Shown: positions 8,618-18,271, counted from the stretch's first letter. The stretch: 64,000 nt of DNA from 20CM-2-55-15 sp964633285 (GCA_964633285.1 CAZWGA010000002.1:1-64000); one strand, 5' to 3'. Notes: a model not told the origin generated them from the sequence alone. Numbers and translations are program-made.

Positions 8618-10261
8618 ATGCCGGAGTACACACCCATTCGGGCGCCTCGCGGGACGCAGATTTCGTGCAAAGGCTGGCATCAGGAAGCAGCCATGCGGAT
8701 GCTGATGAACAATCTGGACGAAGAAGTCGCCGAGGATCCGCGCCGCCTCATTGTCTACGGAGGATCGGGGCGGGCGGCACGCAACTGGGATGCATTCCGG
8801 GCGATCATCGGCGCCCTGAAGAATCTCGAGAACGACGAGACGCTGCTTATTCAGTCGGGCAAGCCCGTCGGAGTGTTTCGCACGTTCACTCATTCTCCGC
8901 GCGTGCTGATTGCGAACGCGAATCTGGTTCCTCACTGGGCGACGCGCGATGAATTCAACCGGCTCGAAGCTCTCGAACTTACGATGTACGGCCAGATGAC
9001 GGCCGGAAGCTGGATCTACATCGGCACCCAGGGGATCGTCCAGGGCACGTACGAAACATTCGCGGCCGCGGCACGCCAACATTTCAATGGATCCCTTGAG
9101 GGCCGGATTCTGCTGAGCGGCGGCCTCGGTGGAATGGGCGGGGCTCAGCCTCTGGCCGCAACGATGAATGGCGCGGCGTTCCTTGGCATCGAGGCCGATC
9201 CTGCCAGAATCAAACGCCGCATCGATACAGGCTACCTTGACAAGTCCGCGGAGAATCTCGACGCGGCGTGGGAACTCGTAACCGCTGCGCGCGACGCGCG
9301 AAAACCTGTATCGGTAGGCCTCGCCGGCAACTGCGCCGAGATTCTGCCCCAGATGGTTCGGCGGGGTTGGATTCCTGATGTCTTGACCGATCAGACGAGC
9401 GCGCACGATCCTCTTCACGGATACATCCCAAAAGGATTCTCGATTGAAGCCGCATCCCGGCTTCGCGAATCCGATCCCGGTTCCTACAGCGCGCGCTCGA
9501 TTGAATCGATCGCCATTCACGTCCAGGCAATGCTCGACATGCAGAAGCGCGGCGCCGTGACGTTCGATTACGGGAACAACATCCGGACCATAGCATTCGA
9601 AGGCGGCCTGAAAAACGCATACGATTTCCCCGGCTTCATTCCCGCCTACATCCGGCCGATGTTCGCGGAAGGCCGCGGGCCGTTTCGCTGGGCAGCGCTT
9701 TCGGGAAATCCCCGGGACATCGAACTGACCGACGACCTTGTTCTCGAGCTCTTTCCCAAGGATGAAACGTTGAACCGCTGGATCCATCTCGCGCGGCACA
9801 AAGTTCGATTCCAGGGTTTGCCCGCTCGTATCTGCTGGCTTGGATATGGAGAGCGGGCGCTGTTCGGCGAGAGGATCAATCATCTCGTCAAGACCGGAAG
9901 GATTGAAGCACCGATTGTGATCGGGCGTGATCATCTCGATTGCGGTTCGGTCGCATCACCGTTTCGAGAAACGGAATCCATGAAAGACGGCAGCGACGCG
10001 ATCGCGGACTGGCCGATACTGAACGCGCTGTTGAATACGGCTTCCGGCGCAAGCTGGGTTTCGTTCCACCATGGCGGCGGCGTAGGGATTGGATATTCGC
10101 TTCACGCCGGCCAGGTCGTCGTCGCCGACGGCACGGACTCCATGACCGAACGCCTGAATCGCGTACTCACGAACGATCCCGGTATCGGCGTCGCTCGCCA
10201 TGCCGATGCGGGATACACGGAGGCTCGAGAGTTCGCGCAGCGAAATGGAATGAAACTGTGA
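8618..10261 (+). CDS. hutU: Urocanate hydratase
   Basis: 547-residue NAD-dependent hydratase converting urocanate to imidazolonepropionate. Diagnostic stretches are present: RNWDAFRAI, the dinucleotide-binding LSGGLGGMGGAQPLA, DQTSAHDPLHGY, FDYGNNIR and WVSFHHGGGVGIGYS. Length matches the family (about 555). It begins four bases after hutH and is followed ten bases later by imidazolonepropionase, so it sits in the hut part of the operon. The assignment is unambiguous. Confidence 0.96.
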   Translation: MPEYTPIRAPRGTQISCKGWHQEAAMRMLMNNLDEEVAEDPRRLIVYGGSGRAARNWDAFRAIIGALKNLENDETLLIQSGKPVGVFRTFTHSPRVLIANANLVPHWATRDEFNRLEALELTMYGQMTAGSWIYIGTQGIVQGTYETFAAAARQHFNGSLEGRILLSGGLGGMGGAQPLAATMNGAAFLGIEADPARIKRRIDTGYLDKSAENLDAAWELVTAARDARKPVSVGLAGNCAEILPQMVRRGWIPDVLTDQTSAHDPLHGYIPKGFSIEAASRLRESDPGSYSARSIESIAIHVQAMLDMQKRGAVTFDYGNNIRTIAFEGGLKNAYDFPGFIPAYIRPMFAEGRGPFRWAALSGNPRDIELTDDLVLELFPKDETLNRWIHLARHKVRFQGLPARICWLGYGERALFGERINHLVKTGRIEAPIVIGRDHLDCGSVASPFRETESMKDGSDAIADWPILNALLNTASGASWVSFHHGGGVGIGYSLHAGQVVVADGTDSMTERLNRVLTNDPGIGVARHADAGYTEAREFAQRNGMKL

Positions 10262-10271
10262 AGAACGCGCG

Positions 10272-11480
10272 ATGCAAGGCTCCTTAAACATCATTCATGC
10301 GCGCCAGCTTCTGACTCTTCGCGGTCCGGCACGCGCGCGGCGAGGTTCCGACCTGGAGGAACTCGGAATCATCCAGGATGGAGCTATCGCAATTCGTGAC
10401 GGCACGGTCCATTGGACCGGTCCAACCGATCAACTCCCCGACAAGACCGCCCCGGAATACGATGCGTCAGGGAAAGTCGTCATGCCGGGATTTGTAGACT
10501 CCCACACACATGCCGTCTTCGCAGGGACCCGCGCCGAGGAATTTGAATCGCGCCTTCGTGGAACGCCGTACATGGATATCCTCGCGCGTGGCGGCGGAAT
10601 CCTGTCGAGCGTCAGGGCTGTTCGTGGAGCGCGAAATCTCCACGTTCAGTTTGCCGATCGTTTTCTCGAATACGGAACGACAACCATCGAGGCGAAAAGC
10701 GGCTACGGCCTCAACCTTGAAGATGAAATCCGGATGCTCGAAGCCATGCGGCCGGCGAGCAGACTGGAGATCGTGCCCACATACCTTGGGGCCCATGCCC
10801 TACCCGCCGAGTTCGCCGGCAATCGCGCGGCCTTTGTCGACCGCGTCATCGGCGACCTGCCGGTGATTTCGTCCCGGAAACTTGCGGAATTCTGCGATGT
10901 GTTCGTCGAGCCCGGGGCATTCACTCCCGGCGAGGCGAAACGAATCTTCGACAAAGCCCGCGCCCTCGGCATGAAAATCAAAATCCATGCTGATGAGTTT
11001 CAATCATCCGGAGGCGCCGCCCTTGCTGTGGAAGCCGGGGCTGTATCCGCGGATCATCTCGGCGCCATTGCGGACGAGGACATTCCCCGAATTGCCGGCT
11101 CGGACGTCATCGCGACTCTCCTTCCGGCAACATTATTTATGCTGGGCGCTGGACGCTATGCTCCCGCCCGCAAACTGATCGAGGCAGGTGCTGCCGTTGC
11201 GCTGGCCACGGATTTCAATCCCGGAACATCGCCAACTTTCAACATGCAGTTCGTTCTTTCACTGGCCTGCACGCAAATGAAGATGACTCCGGCCGAAGCC
11301 ATCACGGCAGCGACCATTAACGGAGCCGCTGCGATTTGCCGCCACGGCCGGTTGGGTTCTCTCGAACCGGGCAAACAGGCCGACGCCGGCGTTTACGATG
11401 TGGGCGATTACCGTGAGATTCCGTATTTCGCCGCGGTAAACTTCTGTGTCGCAACTTTCAAACGCGGAGACCGAGTGTGA
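10272..11480 (+). CDS. hutI: Imidazolonepropionase
   Basis: 402-residue amidohydrolase opening the imidazolone ring to give N-formimino-L-glutamate. The metal site starts with FVDSHTHAVFAG (HxH). Further family blocks are TIEAKSGYGL, HADEF, SADHLGA and ATDFNPGTSPT. Length is typical (about 405). The stop overlaps the GTG start of the formiminotransferase gene. Third step of histidine degradation. Confidence 0.96.
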   Translation: MQGSLNIIHARQLLTLRGPARARRGSDLEELGIIQDGAIAIRDGTVHWTGPTDQLPDKTAPEYDASGKVVMPGFVDSHTHAVFAGTRAEEFESRLRGTPYMDILARGGGILSSVRAVRGARNLHVQFADRFLEYGTTTIEAKSGYGLNLEDEIRMLEAMRPASRLEIVPTYLGAHALPAEFAGNRAAFVDRVIGDLPVISSRKLAEFCDVFVEPGAFTPGEAKRIFDKARALGMKIKIHADEFQSSGGAALAVEAGAVSADHLGAIADEDIPRIAGSDVIATLLPATLFMLGAGRYAPARKLIEAGAAVALATDFNPGTSPTFNMQFVLSLACTQMKMTPAEAITAATINGAAAICRHGRLGSLEPGKQADAGVYDVGDYREIPYFAAVNFCVATFKRGDRV

Positions 11481-12976
11481 ACCGGATTGTTGAATGTGTA
11501 CCGAACTTCAGTGAAGGACACCGGGCCGAAGTTATCGATGAAATCGTCAGCGCGATTACATCCGTGCCCAATATTTATCTTCTCGGGCGTGAGATGGACC
11601 GCGATCACAATCGGGCCGTCGTCACGATGGTCGGACCTCCGGAGTTCATCGGCGAAGCGGCTATTCGCGCCGTGGAAGTTGCGGTACAGCGCATCGACCT
11701 CACGACGCAGCGCGGCGAACATCCGCGGATTGGCGCCGCCGATGTGGTTCCTTTCGTACCGATTCGCGGTGTGTCCCTGGAAGAATGTGTCGCGATCGCG
11801 AACCATGCCGGAAGCGAAATCGCCTCCCGATTCAGAGTTCCGGTTTATCTGTACGAAGCTGCCGCAACACGCCCCGACCGGGTGAATCTTGAAAATGTGC
11901 GACGCGGCCAATTCGAAGGACTTCAGACCGAGATCGTAACGAATCCGGATCGCCACCCCGACTTCGGAGAGCCGCGGCTGCATCCGACCGCAGGCGCAAC
12001 CGTGGTCGGCGCGCGAAAGCCGCTCATTGCTTACAACATCAATTTGAACAGTCCTGATGTCGGGATCGCGAAACAAATTGCCAAGCGCATCCGGTTCTCC
12101 ACCGGCGGTTTCCGTTGTGTCAAAGCCATGGGCGTTTTGCTGAAGGACCGGAATCAGGCTCAAGTTTCGATGAACCTCACCGATTTCGAGCAGACACCCA
12201 TCGAGAAAGTGTTCGAAGCCGTTCGAGAAATCGCCGGTGAGTTCGGCGTGAGTATCGCCACCAGCGAAATCGTAGGACTGGTTCCGCAGAAAGCTCTGGA
12301 TCAGGCGGCGGAATTCTATCTGCGCGTCGAGAATTTCCGGCCCGCAAGCATTCTGGAGAATCGGCTGGACGAAGTTATCGCTCAGGCTTCGGCGCGGCCC
12401 ACCGGCATGGCCGATGCCCTCCGAGGCTTCGTCAGCCGGGTTGCATCGGCGGAACCCTTGCCGGGCGGTGGAAGTGTAGCGGCCGTTGCGGGAGCACTGG
12501 GGGCGGCGCTGGGTGAAATGTCCATCCGAATCACGAAAGAAAAGAAGGATTACAGACAGTATGAGGAACGCTACGCCGATGCGCTCGATCGGCTTGCGCC
12601 GTATATTGCGGCATTGCTCGAATTCGTGGATGCAGACACGGAAGCCTATGGCCGCGTGATGGCCGCTTACAAGCTTCCAAAGAATTCGCCGGAACGGGAA
12701 AAGGCCATTCAGGAAGGGCTCGTCCGGGCTACCGAAATCCCATCGAGAACCGCTAACTGTGCAGCCGAAGCGCTGCGGGTGCTGGAAGACCTTCGATCCA
12801 TCATTCACCCCAACGTTGCATCGGACTTGCAGGTTGGCCTTCACATGTTACGCACTTCCCTGCGCGGCGCGATTTCCAACATGCGTACGAATCTGACCGG
12901 GCTCAAGGACTCGAAAGTCCGCCTGCATTTTGAAGACATGATTGCGGAATGGGAGCAGGGGTTGCGAGGGAACTGA
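11477..12976 (+). CDS. ftcD: Bifunctional glutamate formimidoyltransferase / formimidoyl-THF cyclodeaminase
   Basis: 499-residue fusion. Residues 1 to about 305 are the formiminotransferase, with His82 in QRGEHPRIGAAD matching the catalytic His of characterised FTCD. Residues from about 312 to the end are the four-helix cyclodeaminase, starting DALRGFVSRVAS and including PLPGGGSVAAVAGALGAALG. It moves the formimino group from formiminoglutamate to tetrahydrofolate, then deaminates it to 5,10-methenyl-THF. Histidine is therefore degraded with one-carbon recovery rather than through HutG or HutF, neither of which is present. The start is GTG 11477, overlapping the hutI stop (GTGA). Last gene of the forward catabolic run. 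Confidence 0.95.
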   Translation: MNRIVECVPNFSEGHRAEVIDEIVSAITSVPNIYLLGREMDRDHNRAVVTMVGPPEFIGEAAIRAVEVAVQRIDLTTQRGEHPRIGAADVVPFVPIRGVSLEECVAIANHAGSEIASRFRVPVYLYEAAATRPDRVNLENVRRGQFEGLQTEIVTNPDRHPDFGEPRLHPTAGATVVGARKPLIAYNINLNSPDVGIAKQIAKRIRFSTGGFRCVKAMGVLLKDRNQAQVSMNLTDFEQTPIEKVFEAVREIAGEFGVSIATSEIVGLVPQKALDQAAEFYLRVENFRPASILENRLDEVIAQASARPTGMADALRGFVSRVASAEPLPGGGSVAAVAGALGAALGEMSIRITKEKKDYRQYEERYADALDRLAPYIAALLEFVDADTEAYGRVMAAYKLPKNSPEREKAIQEGLVRATEIPSRTANCAAEALRVLEDLRSIIHPNVASDLQVGLHMLRTSLRGAISNMRTNLTGLKDSKVRLHFEDMIAEWEQGLRGN

Positions 12977-13034
12977 TGGAAACCGGCAAGTAAAACCATG
13001 ACCGATTTGTAGACCGATTGATTCCCGTCCTCGA

Positions 13035-13043
13035 TGCTATACT
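13035..13043 (+). promoter_or_regulatory. Extended -10 promoter abutting the PBP start codon
   Basis: TGC-TATACT, with TATACT at 13038-13043. Six bases separate it from ATG 13050. There is no Shine-Dalgarno sequence before the ATG and no well-spaced -35. The arrangement predicts a leaderless transcript. Confidence 0.5.
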
Positions 13044-13049
13044 GCGCAC

Positions 13050-15566
13050 ATGGCTGAACGTAAGCCGCAGAGAGTCAAGTCCGCAAGAATTTCGCATTTC
13101 CTCCGGTCGCCGCTTTTCAAGCTTCTCCTTTCGATTTTCCTGTTCTTCTTTATTGGAACCTCGGCCCTGGTCCTTTACTACTACAACTATTATTCGAGGC
13201 TCATCGATCGGAAGTTGAGCGGCGAGATCTTCAAGAACACGGCGCAGATTTATGCCGCGCCCTATCGCATTTATCCCGGACAGAAACTGACGCTTGATGA
13301 AAGCGTCGTAAGGCTGCAGCGGGCGGGTTTTGAGTCCGCCGAAAAAGGCGGCTCCGACGACGGAGCCTACCAGGTCAGCGGAACGAAACTCACCATTAAC
13401 CCCAAAGTCGGCGACCCATTGCGTCTCGAGTTTGGGAAGAATTCGCTGTCGCGAATCGTCAAGGCTCCGGGCGGCGAAGTCGATGAGGCGTGGTTTCCAG
13501 CAGAGCTCGTAACGAATCTATACGATGAAAACCGCGAAAAGCGCCGGCTCATCGAATACAACGATCTGCCAAAGGTGTTTATCGATGCGCTGACCGCCGC
13601 GGAAGACCAGCATTTCTTCACGCACTGGGGAGTGGATCCGGTTCGTCTCGCCGGCGCCGTATTGCACAGCGTGCGTACTTCGGACCGCATCGGCGGCACG
13701 AGCACCATTACGCAGCAGTTTGCGCGAAACTTTTTCCTCACCACCGATCGCACGCCTCAACGCAAAGCCGCGGAAATCTTCATCACGCTGATGCTGGAGC
13801 ATCGGCTTACAAAACAGCAGATTCTGACCATGTATGCGAACCAAACATACATGGGACAGCGCGGATCGTTCAGCATTCACGGATTCAGCGAAGCGGCCAG
13901 CGCGTATTTCGGCAAGGATCTGTCGAATCTGACGCTGCCGGAGACAGCCACGCTCGTTGCGATTATTCCGGCGCCCAACGGCAAGTTCTCGCCCATCAAA
14001 CATCCCGACGAAGTCAAGCGGCGCCGCAACAACGTGCTCGATGCGATGCACTCGCTTCACACGATCGGCGACAAGGAATATCAGGAAGCGCGGAATGCGG
14101 ACCTGAAAGTCGCGCCCATCAAGATGGACGCGAGCGATGCGCCGTATCTTGTCGATTATGTTCGTGACGAACTGCTTAAGGACTTCAATGACGACGTGCT
14201 CACGAGCAGCAATTTGCGTGTGTACACGTCGCTCGATCCCGCTCTTCAAAAAGCCGCGGTTGAAGCGGTGACGAACGGGCTGAAATTCGTCAACGAACAA
14301 ATCGCAGCTCTGAAAAAACGGCAGAAGAATCCGGAAAATCTGCCTGGCCCGCAGGTGTCGTTGATTGCGCTCGATCCGCACACCGGTGAAATCAAGGCGA
14401 TGGTGGGCGGCAGCGACTACGGCGCAAGCCAGTACAACCGGATCATCCAGGCGTCGCGGCAACCCGGTTCGATTTTCAAGCCGATTGTTTATGCCGCGGC
14501 CCTGGAAACGGCCTTCGACCGGAAGACGGACGAAAACGCGCCCTCACCGGAAAATACCTCGGACAGTTCTTCGCCACGGTTCGAATCATTCCGTCATGAA
14601 GGAGTGGTGACTCCCATCACGACGCTGGTCGATGAACCGACGACATTCACATACGACGGCGACCGAACCTACGAACCGAACAATTACCATCAACAGTATC
14701 GTGGGCTGGTAACCGTTCGTACCGCTCTGGAGAACTCGCTGAACGTGCCGACGATCAAGGTTGCGGAAATGATCGGCTTCAATCGCGTCGCGGCAATGGC
14801 AAAGCGTCTGGGCCTTAACGCGAAGATCAAGGGTTATCCGTCCGTGGCTCTCGGCGCGTTCGAAGTGACGCCGATCGAAATGGCCGGCGCCTACACCGCT
14901 TTTTCAAATGAAGGCCGCCGCATGCAGCCTCACGCGGTGCTTCGCGTAACGTCTCCGGATAAAACGCTGAACAAAACGTACACGTACCAGCCGCAGGAAG
15001 TGATCCGGCCCGAACTGGCGTACCTGATGACGTATCTAATGGAAGGCGTCATCCGGTCGGGCACCGCCGTCGGCGTCCGCGCTCGTGGATTTACGCTGCC
15101 GGCGGCTGGAAAAACAGGAACGTCGCGCGATGGCTGGTTCGCGGGATACACGAAGGATCTTCTCGCCATCGCATGGGTCGGCTACGACGATAACCGCGAT
15201 TTAAATCTTGAAGGCGCCCACTCGGCATTGCCCATCTGGACCGAGTTCATGATCAAAGCGGCGCAGCTTTACCCTCCACGCGACATGGACAAAATGTATT
15301 TCAGCGCACCGGCTGGAATCGATTTCGCCCGAGTTGATTCCGAGAGCCTGCAACTCGCAAATCCCTCCTGCCCCGAAACGTTCGAAGAAGCTTTCATCTC
15401 CGGCACTGCCCCGACTTCGTATTGTCCCCTTCACGGTTTCAAAATCTCCGAAGCCGTCCAGCAGGGCGTGACCGAAACCGGGAAAGGAATCAGCAAGACG
15501 GTTTCAGGCATCGGCAAACTGCTCGGAGGACTGTTCGGCGGCTCCGAAAAGAAACAAGAGAAGTGA
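13050..15566 (+). CDS. Class A penicillin-binding protein (PBP1b-like bifunctional peptidoglycan synthase)
   Basis: 838-residue inner-membrane protein with a short basic cytoplasmic tail and one membrane anchor (about residues 22-45). Residues ~60-130 resemble the UB2H-type regulatory domain of PBP1b (IYAAPYRIYPGQKLTLDE). The glycosyltransferase domain has E185-D-Q-H-F-F with catalytic Glu185, and GGTSTITQQFARNFF. The transpeptidase domain has S474-I-F-K477, S563-L-N565 and K688-T-G690, so both activities look intact. It polymerises and cross-links glycan strands outside the membrane. It stands alone, downstream of the hut genes with its own promoter. Confidence 0.94.
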   Translation: MAERKPQRVKSARISHFLRSPLFKLLLSIFLFFFIGTSALVLYYYNYYSRLIDRKLSGEIFKNTAQIYAAPYRIYPGQKLTLDESVVRLQRAGFESAEKGGSDDGAYQVSGTKLTINPKVGDPLRLEFGKNSLSRIVKAPGGEVDEAWFPAELVTNLYDENREKRRLIEYNDLPKVFIDALTAAEDQHFFTHWGVDPVRLAGAVLHSVRTSDRIGGTSTITQQFARNFFLTTDRTPQRKAAEIFITLMLEHRLTKQQILTMYANQTYMGQRGSFSIHGFSEAASAYFGKDLSNLTLPETATLVAIIPAPNGKFSPIKHPDEVKRRRNNVLDAMHSLHTIGDKEYQEARNADLKVAPIKMDASDAPYLVDYVRDELLKDFNDDVLTSSNLRVYTSLDPALQKAAVEAVTNGLKFVNEQIAALKKRQKNPENLPGPQVSLIALDPHTGEIKAMVGGSDYGASQYNRIIQASRQPGSIFKPIVYAAALETAFDRKTDENAPSPENTSDSSSPRFESFRHEGVVTPITTLVDEPTTFTYDGDRTYEPNNYHQQYRGLVTVRTALENSLNVPTIKVAEMIGFNRVAAMAKRLGLNAKIKGYPSVALGAFEVTPIEMAGAYTAFSNEGRRMQPHAVLRVTSPDKTLNKTYTYQPQEVIRPELAYLMTYLMEGVIRSGTAVGVRARGFTLPAAGKTGTSRDGWFAGYTKDLLAIAWVGYDDNRDLNLEGAHSALPIWTEFMIKAAQLYPPRDMDKMYFSAPAGIDFARVDSESLQLANPSCPETFEEAFISGTAPTSYCPLHGFKISEAVQQGVTETGKGISKTVSGIGKLLGGLFGGSEKKQEK

Positions 15567-15575
15567 ATTCACTTC
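15560..15575. terminator. 16-bp perfect palindrome holding both stop codons of convergent genes
   Basis: GAAGTGAATTCACTTC is its own reverse complement: a 6-bp stem with an AATT loop in RNA. The TGA of the PBP gene (15564-15566) and, on the other strand, the TGA of the HhH gene (15569-15571) lie inside it. Downstream on the minus strand the RNA would be moderately U-rich, on the plus strand less so. A bidirectional terminator is likely but weak. Confidence 0.4.
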
Positions 15576-15805
15576 ACTTCAACTCTTTCCTTGATCACCT
15601 TCCATTTCTTTTCACTGATGCCGGGTATCGCGAGTAATTCCTCGACGCGCTTGAAGCCGTGTTTCTTTTCTCTGAAATCGACGATACGTTTTGCCAGCAC
15701 GGGGCCGATGCCCGGGAGCGTTCGCAATTCCTGAACCGTCGCAGTGTTCAGATTAATGAGAACCAGCAGGATCACAGCAAGTGTCAGGAAAGGCGATTGC
15801 CCCAT
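15569..15805 (-). CDS. Small exported ComEA-like helix-hairpin-helix protein
   Basis: 78 residues: a hydrophobic N-terminal signal or anchor (about residues 5-18), then a ComEA-type double helix-hairpin-helix. Seen: INLNTATVQELRTLPGIGP, then KRIVDFREKKHGFKRVEEL, and finally IPGI. Such domains bind DNA non-specifically; ComEA does so in the periplasm during DNA uptake. It starts 22 bases inside the 3' end of the CCA-adding enzyme gene and is probably co-transcribed with it. No other competence gene is nearby, so a role in transformation is only possible. Confidence 0.85.
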   Translation of the reverse strand: MGQSPFLTLAVILLVLINLNTATVQELRTLPGIGPVLAKRIVDFREKKHGFKRVEELLAIPGISEKKWKVIKERVEVK

Positions 15806-16989
15806 TTTGTTTTGATGAAAGCGATGGCCTGATCATGGCTGGTCAGGCGTTTTTCGAGTTGCTCGTCTTCCACGCCGGTCAGAATGTCTTTAAACAGGGG
15901 TCCGGGCGCCAGGCCGAGCTTGATGAGATCGTTTCCCGTGATGATCGGTTCAGGCCAGATGTCGCTGTTGGACCACGCTGCGCGCTTTTGTGAAACGAAC
16001 AGATAGTCTCCAGGGTCCGCACCGGCTGCGGCAGCGTGAATACGCGCAAGCTCCAGATGGTCCTCGAAACGATTAGACCTGCAGAACCTCTTCAGACGGC
16101 TCATGCTCATCTGCTGAACTTCGGAAAACCGGGGCAGGTTCTCAACCAGCGCGACGATATGATGCATCTCGGCGCGCGAGAATTTCAATCGTTCGGCAAT
16201 GCGCGCGACGGCATCGACGGCAGTGTGATGAAGGAGAACGGCAACGGCAAAATCGGCATCCGGCTTCGGCGTCATCGACGCGAGGGATTTCTCGATGTGC
16301 TCATTCCATGTCAATTCCGGAAGGATTTCCCTGCGCAGACCCGATTCCTCGAGCATTCGAAATCCGCGCGCAGCCTGGCCTTCGATCAAAACCCGCGTGA
16401 TCTCATCGCGAATACGCTCGCTGCTCACCAGATGAATCTTCGGGGCCATCGCGCAAACGGCGGCCCAGGTCTCGGCTTCGATCGTGTATCCAAGCCTGGC
16501 TCCGAATCGAACTGCGCGAAGAATCCTTAGTTTGTCTTCTTCGAATCGTTCACGAGGATTGCCGATGGCTCGAACCAGCTTTGATTCGATGTCGGCTCTC
16601 CCGTTGACATAGTCGATGATTTCATCGGTGATCGGGTCGTAGAGCAGACCATTGATCGTAAAATCCCGGCGCACCACGTCCTGCCTGGCATCGGTGAAAA
16701 TGACGCCGGTCGGGCGGCGCCCGTCAATGTAAGCCTGATCGGAGCGAAACGTCGCCACTTCGAAGGGAACGCCGCGATAGATCACCAGAATCACTCCGAA
16801 CTGCGCGCCGATGCTCTCCGTTCTTGGAAACATCTTCACGATCTCTTCCGGACGGGCGCTGGTCGCAATGTCGTAGTCGGCGGGCTCGATGTTCATCACC
16901 ATATCGCGCACACATCCACCGACGAGGTAGGCCTCGTGCCCGTGCCTGCGCAGCTCTTTGACGATGTTGATTGCCGAGTCAGGCTTCAT
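15784..16989 (-). CDS. cca: CCA-adding enzyme / poly(A) polymerase family nucleotidyltransferase
   Basis: 401-residue class II tRNA nucleotidyltransferase-like protein. Seen: N-terminal LVGGCVRD, the catalytic DYDIATSA (metal-binding aspartates), the RRDFTINGLLYDP motif and the RILRAVRFGARLGY helix. It either adds or repairs CCA at tRNA 3' ends or polyadenylates RNA; the two subfamilies cannot be safely separated by eye. No HD domain motif was seen at the C-terminus. The gene is divergent from glutaryl-CoA dehydrogenase across 97 bases. Confidence 0.88.
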   Translation of the reverse strand: MKPDSAINIVKELRRHGHEAYLVGGCVRDMVMNIEPADYDIATSARPEEIVKMFPRTESIGAQFGVILVIYRGVPFEVATFRSDQAYIDGRRPTGVIFTDARQDVVRRDFTINGLLYDPITDEIIDYVNGRADIESKLVRAIGNPRERFEEDKLRILRAVRFGARLGYTIEAETWAAVCAMAPKIHLVSSERIRDEITRVLIEGQAARGFRMLEESGLRREILPELTWNEHIEKSLASMTPKPDADFAVAVLLHHTAVDAVARIAERLKFSRAEMHHIVALVENLPRFSEVQQMSMSRLKRFCRSNRFEDHLELARIHAAAAGADPGDYLFVSQKRAAWSNSDIWPEPIITGNDLIKLGLAPGPLFKDILTGVEDEQLEKRLTSHDQAIAFIKTKWGNRLS

Positions 16990-17086
16990 GTTGCGGCGGG
17001 ATCGAGAATTCCATTCGAGTATTTGGTGTATCGTCCCCGAAATTCTTCACGCCGCCTATGATAGCCTCATTTGACCGGAGGGCTTG

Positions 17087-18253
17087 ATGGCATTTAAGGG
17101 TGTCGATTTTTATCGAATCGACGATTTATTGAGCGATGAAGAACGAATGGTACGCGACACCGTTCGCCGATTCGTTGATGATCAGGTTATTCCAAAAATC
17201 GATAAACATTTCGAAGAAGCAACATTCCCGCGCGAACTTATTCCGGAAATGGCGGAGCTTGGCCTCTTCGGCGGAAATCTTCCTGAAGAGTACGGCTGCG
17301 CCGGCATGAACAATGTCGCTTACGGCCTGGTCATGCAGGAACTCGAGCGCGGCGACAGCGGGCTTCGAAGTTTTGTCAGCGTTCAGGGCGCTCTCGTGAT
17401 GTATCCGATCTTCACGTTCGGAACAGATGAACAGAAACGAACATGGCTGCCTCTCCTCGCGAAGGGCGAAAAAATCGGCTGTTTCGGCCTGACCGAACCC
17501 GATCATGGATCCGATCCCGGCGGTATGGAAACACGCGCACGCCACACCGACAAAGGTTGGGTTCTCAACGGCACCAAGCGATGGATTACCAACGGCACCA
17601 TCTCGGATATCGCGATCGTCTGGGCCAAGGTGAACGACGAAGTCAAAGGCTTCATCGTTGAAACAAAAACGCCGGGCTTTCAGGCACCGGAAATCAAAAA
17701 CAAGCTTTCACTCCGCTCATCCGTGACATCGGACTTGATTCTCGACGACGTTCTCGTGCCTGACGCGAACCTTCTTCCTCAAAGCGGCGGCTTGAAATCT
17801 CCGCTCATGTGTTTGAATCAGGCTCGATATGGAATCGCGTGGGGCGGAATCGGAGCAGCCATGGCCTGTTACGAATGGGCTGTCGAATACACCAAGGGAC
17901 GCACGCAGTTCGACAAGCCCATCGCTCAATTTCAATTGGTTCAGGAAAAGCTGGCGAACATGCTGACTGAAATCACAAAGGGACAGTTGCTCGCCTGGCG
18001 GCTCGGACGATTAAAGGACGAAGGAAAACTGCACTTCGCGCAGACCTCGATGGCCAAACGAAACAACGTCCGGGTGGGACTCGAAACGGCACGCGTCGCG
18101 CGCGACCTGATGGGAGCGAACGGCATCACCCTCGAGTATCCCGTGTTCCGACATATGTGCAATCTCGAATCGGTGTACACCTACGAAGGAACAGATCACA
18201 TTCACGCGCTCATTCTCGGCGAATACATCACCGGCCTTCCGGCATATAAATGA
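17087..18253 (+). CDS. gcdH: Glutaryl-CoA dehydrogenase (acyl-CoA dehydrogenase family)
   Basis: 388-residue FAD enzyme that oxidises and decarboxylates glutaryl-CoA to crotonyl-CoA, on the lysine and tryptophan routes. Family features: LTEPDHGSDPGGM in the FAD/substrate loop, ARYGIAWGGIGAAMACYE, and the catalytic-base region near the C-terminus, Y-E-G-T-D-H. The Arg of NQARYG is typical of glutaryl-CoA dehydrogenases. I start it at ATG 17087, preceded by GGAGG at good distance; a TTG at 17084 is in frame but less likely. A TATGAT -10 (17057-17062) gives a short normal leader. Confidence 0.9.
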   Translation: MAFKGVDFYRIDDLLSDEERMVRDTVRRFVDDQVIPKIDKHFEEATFPRELIPEMAELGLFGGNLPEEYGCAGMNNVAYGLVMQELERGDSGLRSFVSVQGALVMYPIFTFGTDEQKRTWLPLLAKGEKIGCFGLTEPDHGSDPGGMETRARHTDKGWVLNGTKRWITNGTISDIAIVWAKVNDEVKGFIVETKTPGFQAPEIKNKLSLRSSVTSDLILDDVLVPDANLLPQSGGLKSPLMCLNQARYGIAWGGIGAAMACYEWAVEYTKGRTQFDKPIAQFQLVQEKLANMLTEITKGQLLAWRLGRLKDEGKLHFAQTSMAKRNNVRVGLETARVARDLMGANGITLEYPVFRHMCNLESVYTYEGTDHIHALILGEYITGLPAYK

Positions 18254-18271
18254 TTGGATCCCAGAAGCGGA

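Noticed and set aside
8576..9934. 452-codon open frame on the minus strand opposite hutU
   Set aside because: Shadow of a strongly conserved urocanate hydratase; no domain or ribosome site of its own.
11408..12844. 478-codon open frame on the minus strand opposite ftcD
   Set aside because: Shadow frame; the plus-strand FtcD motifs are unambiguous.
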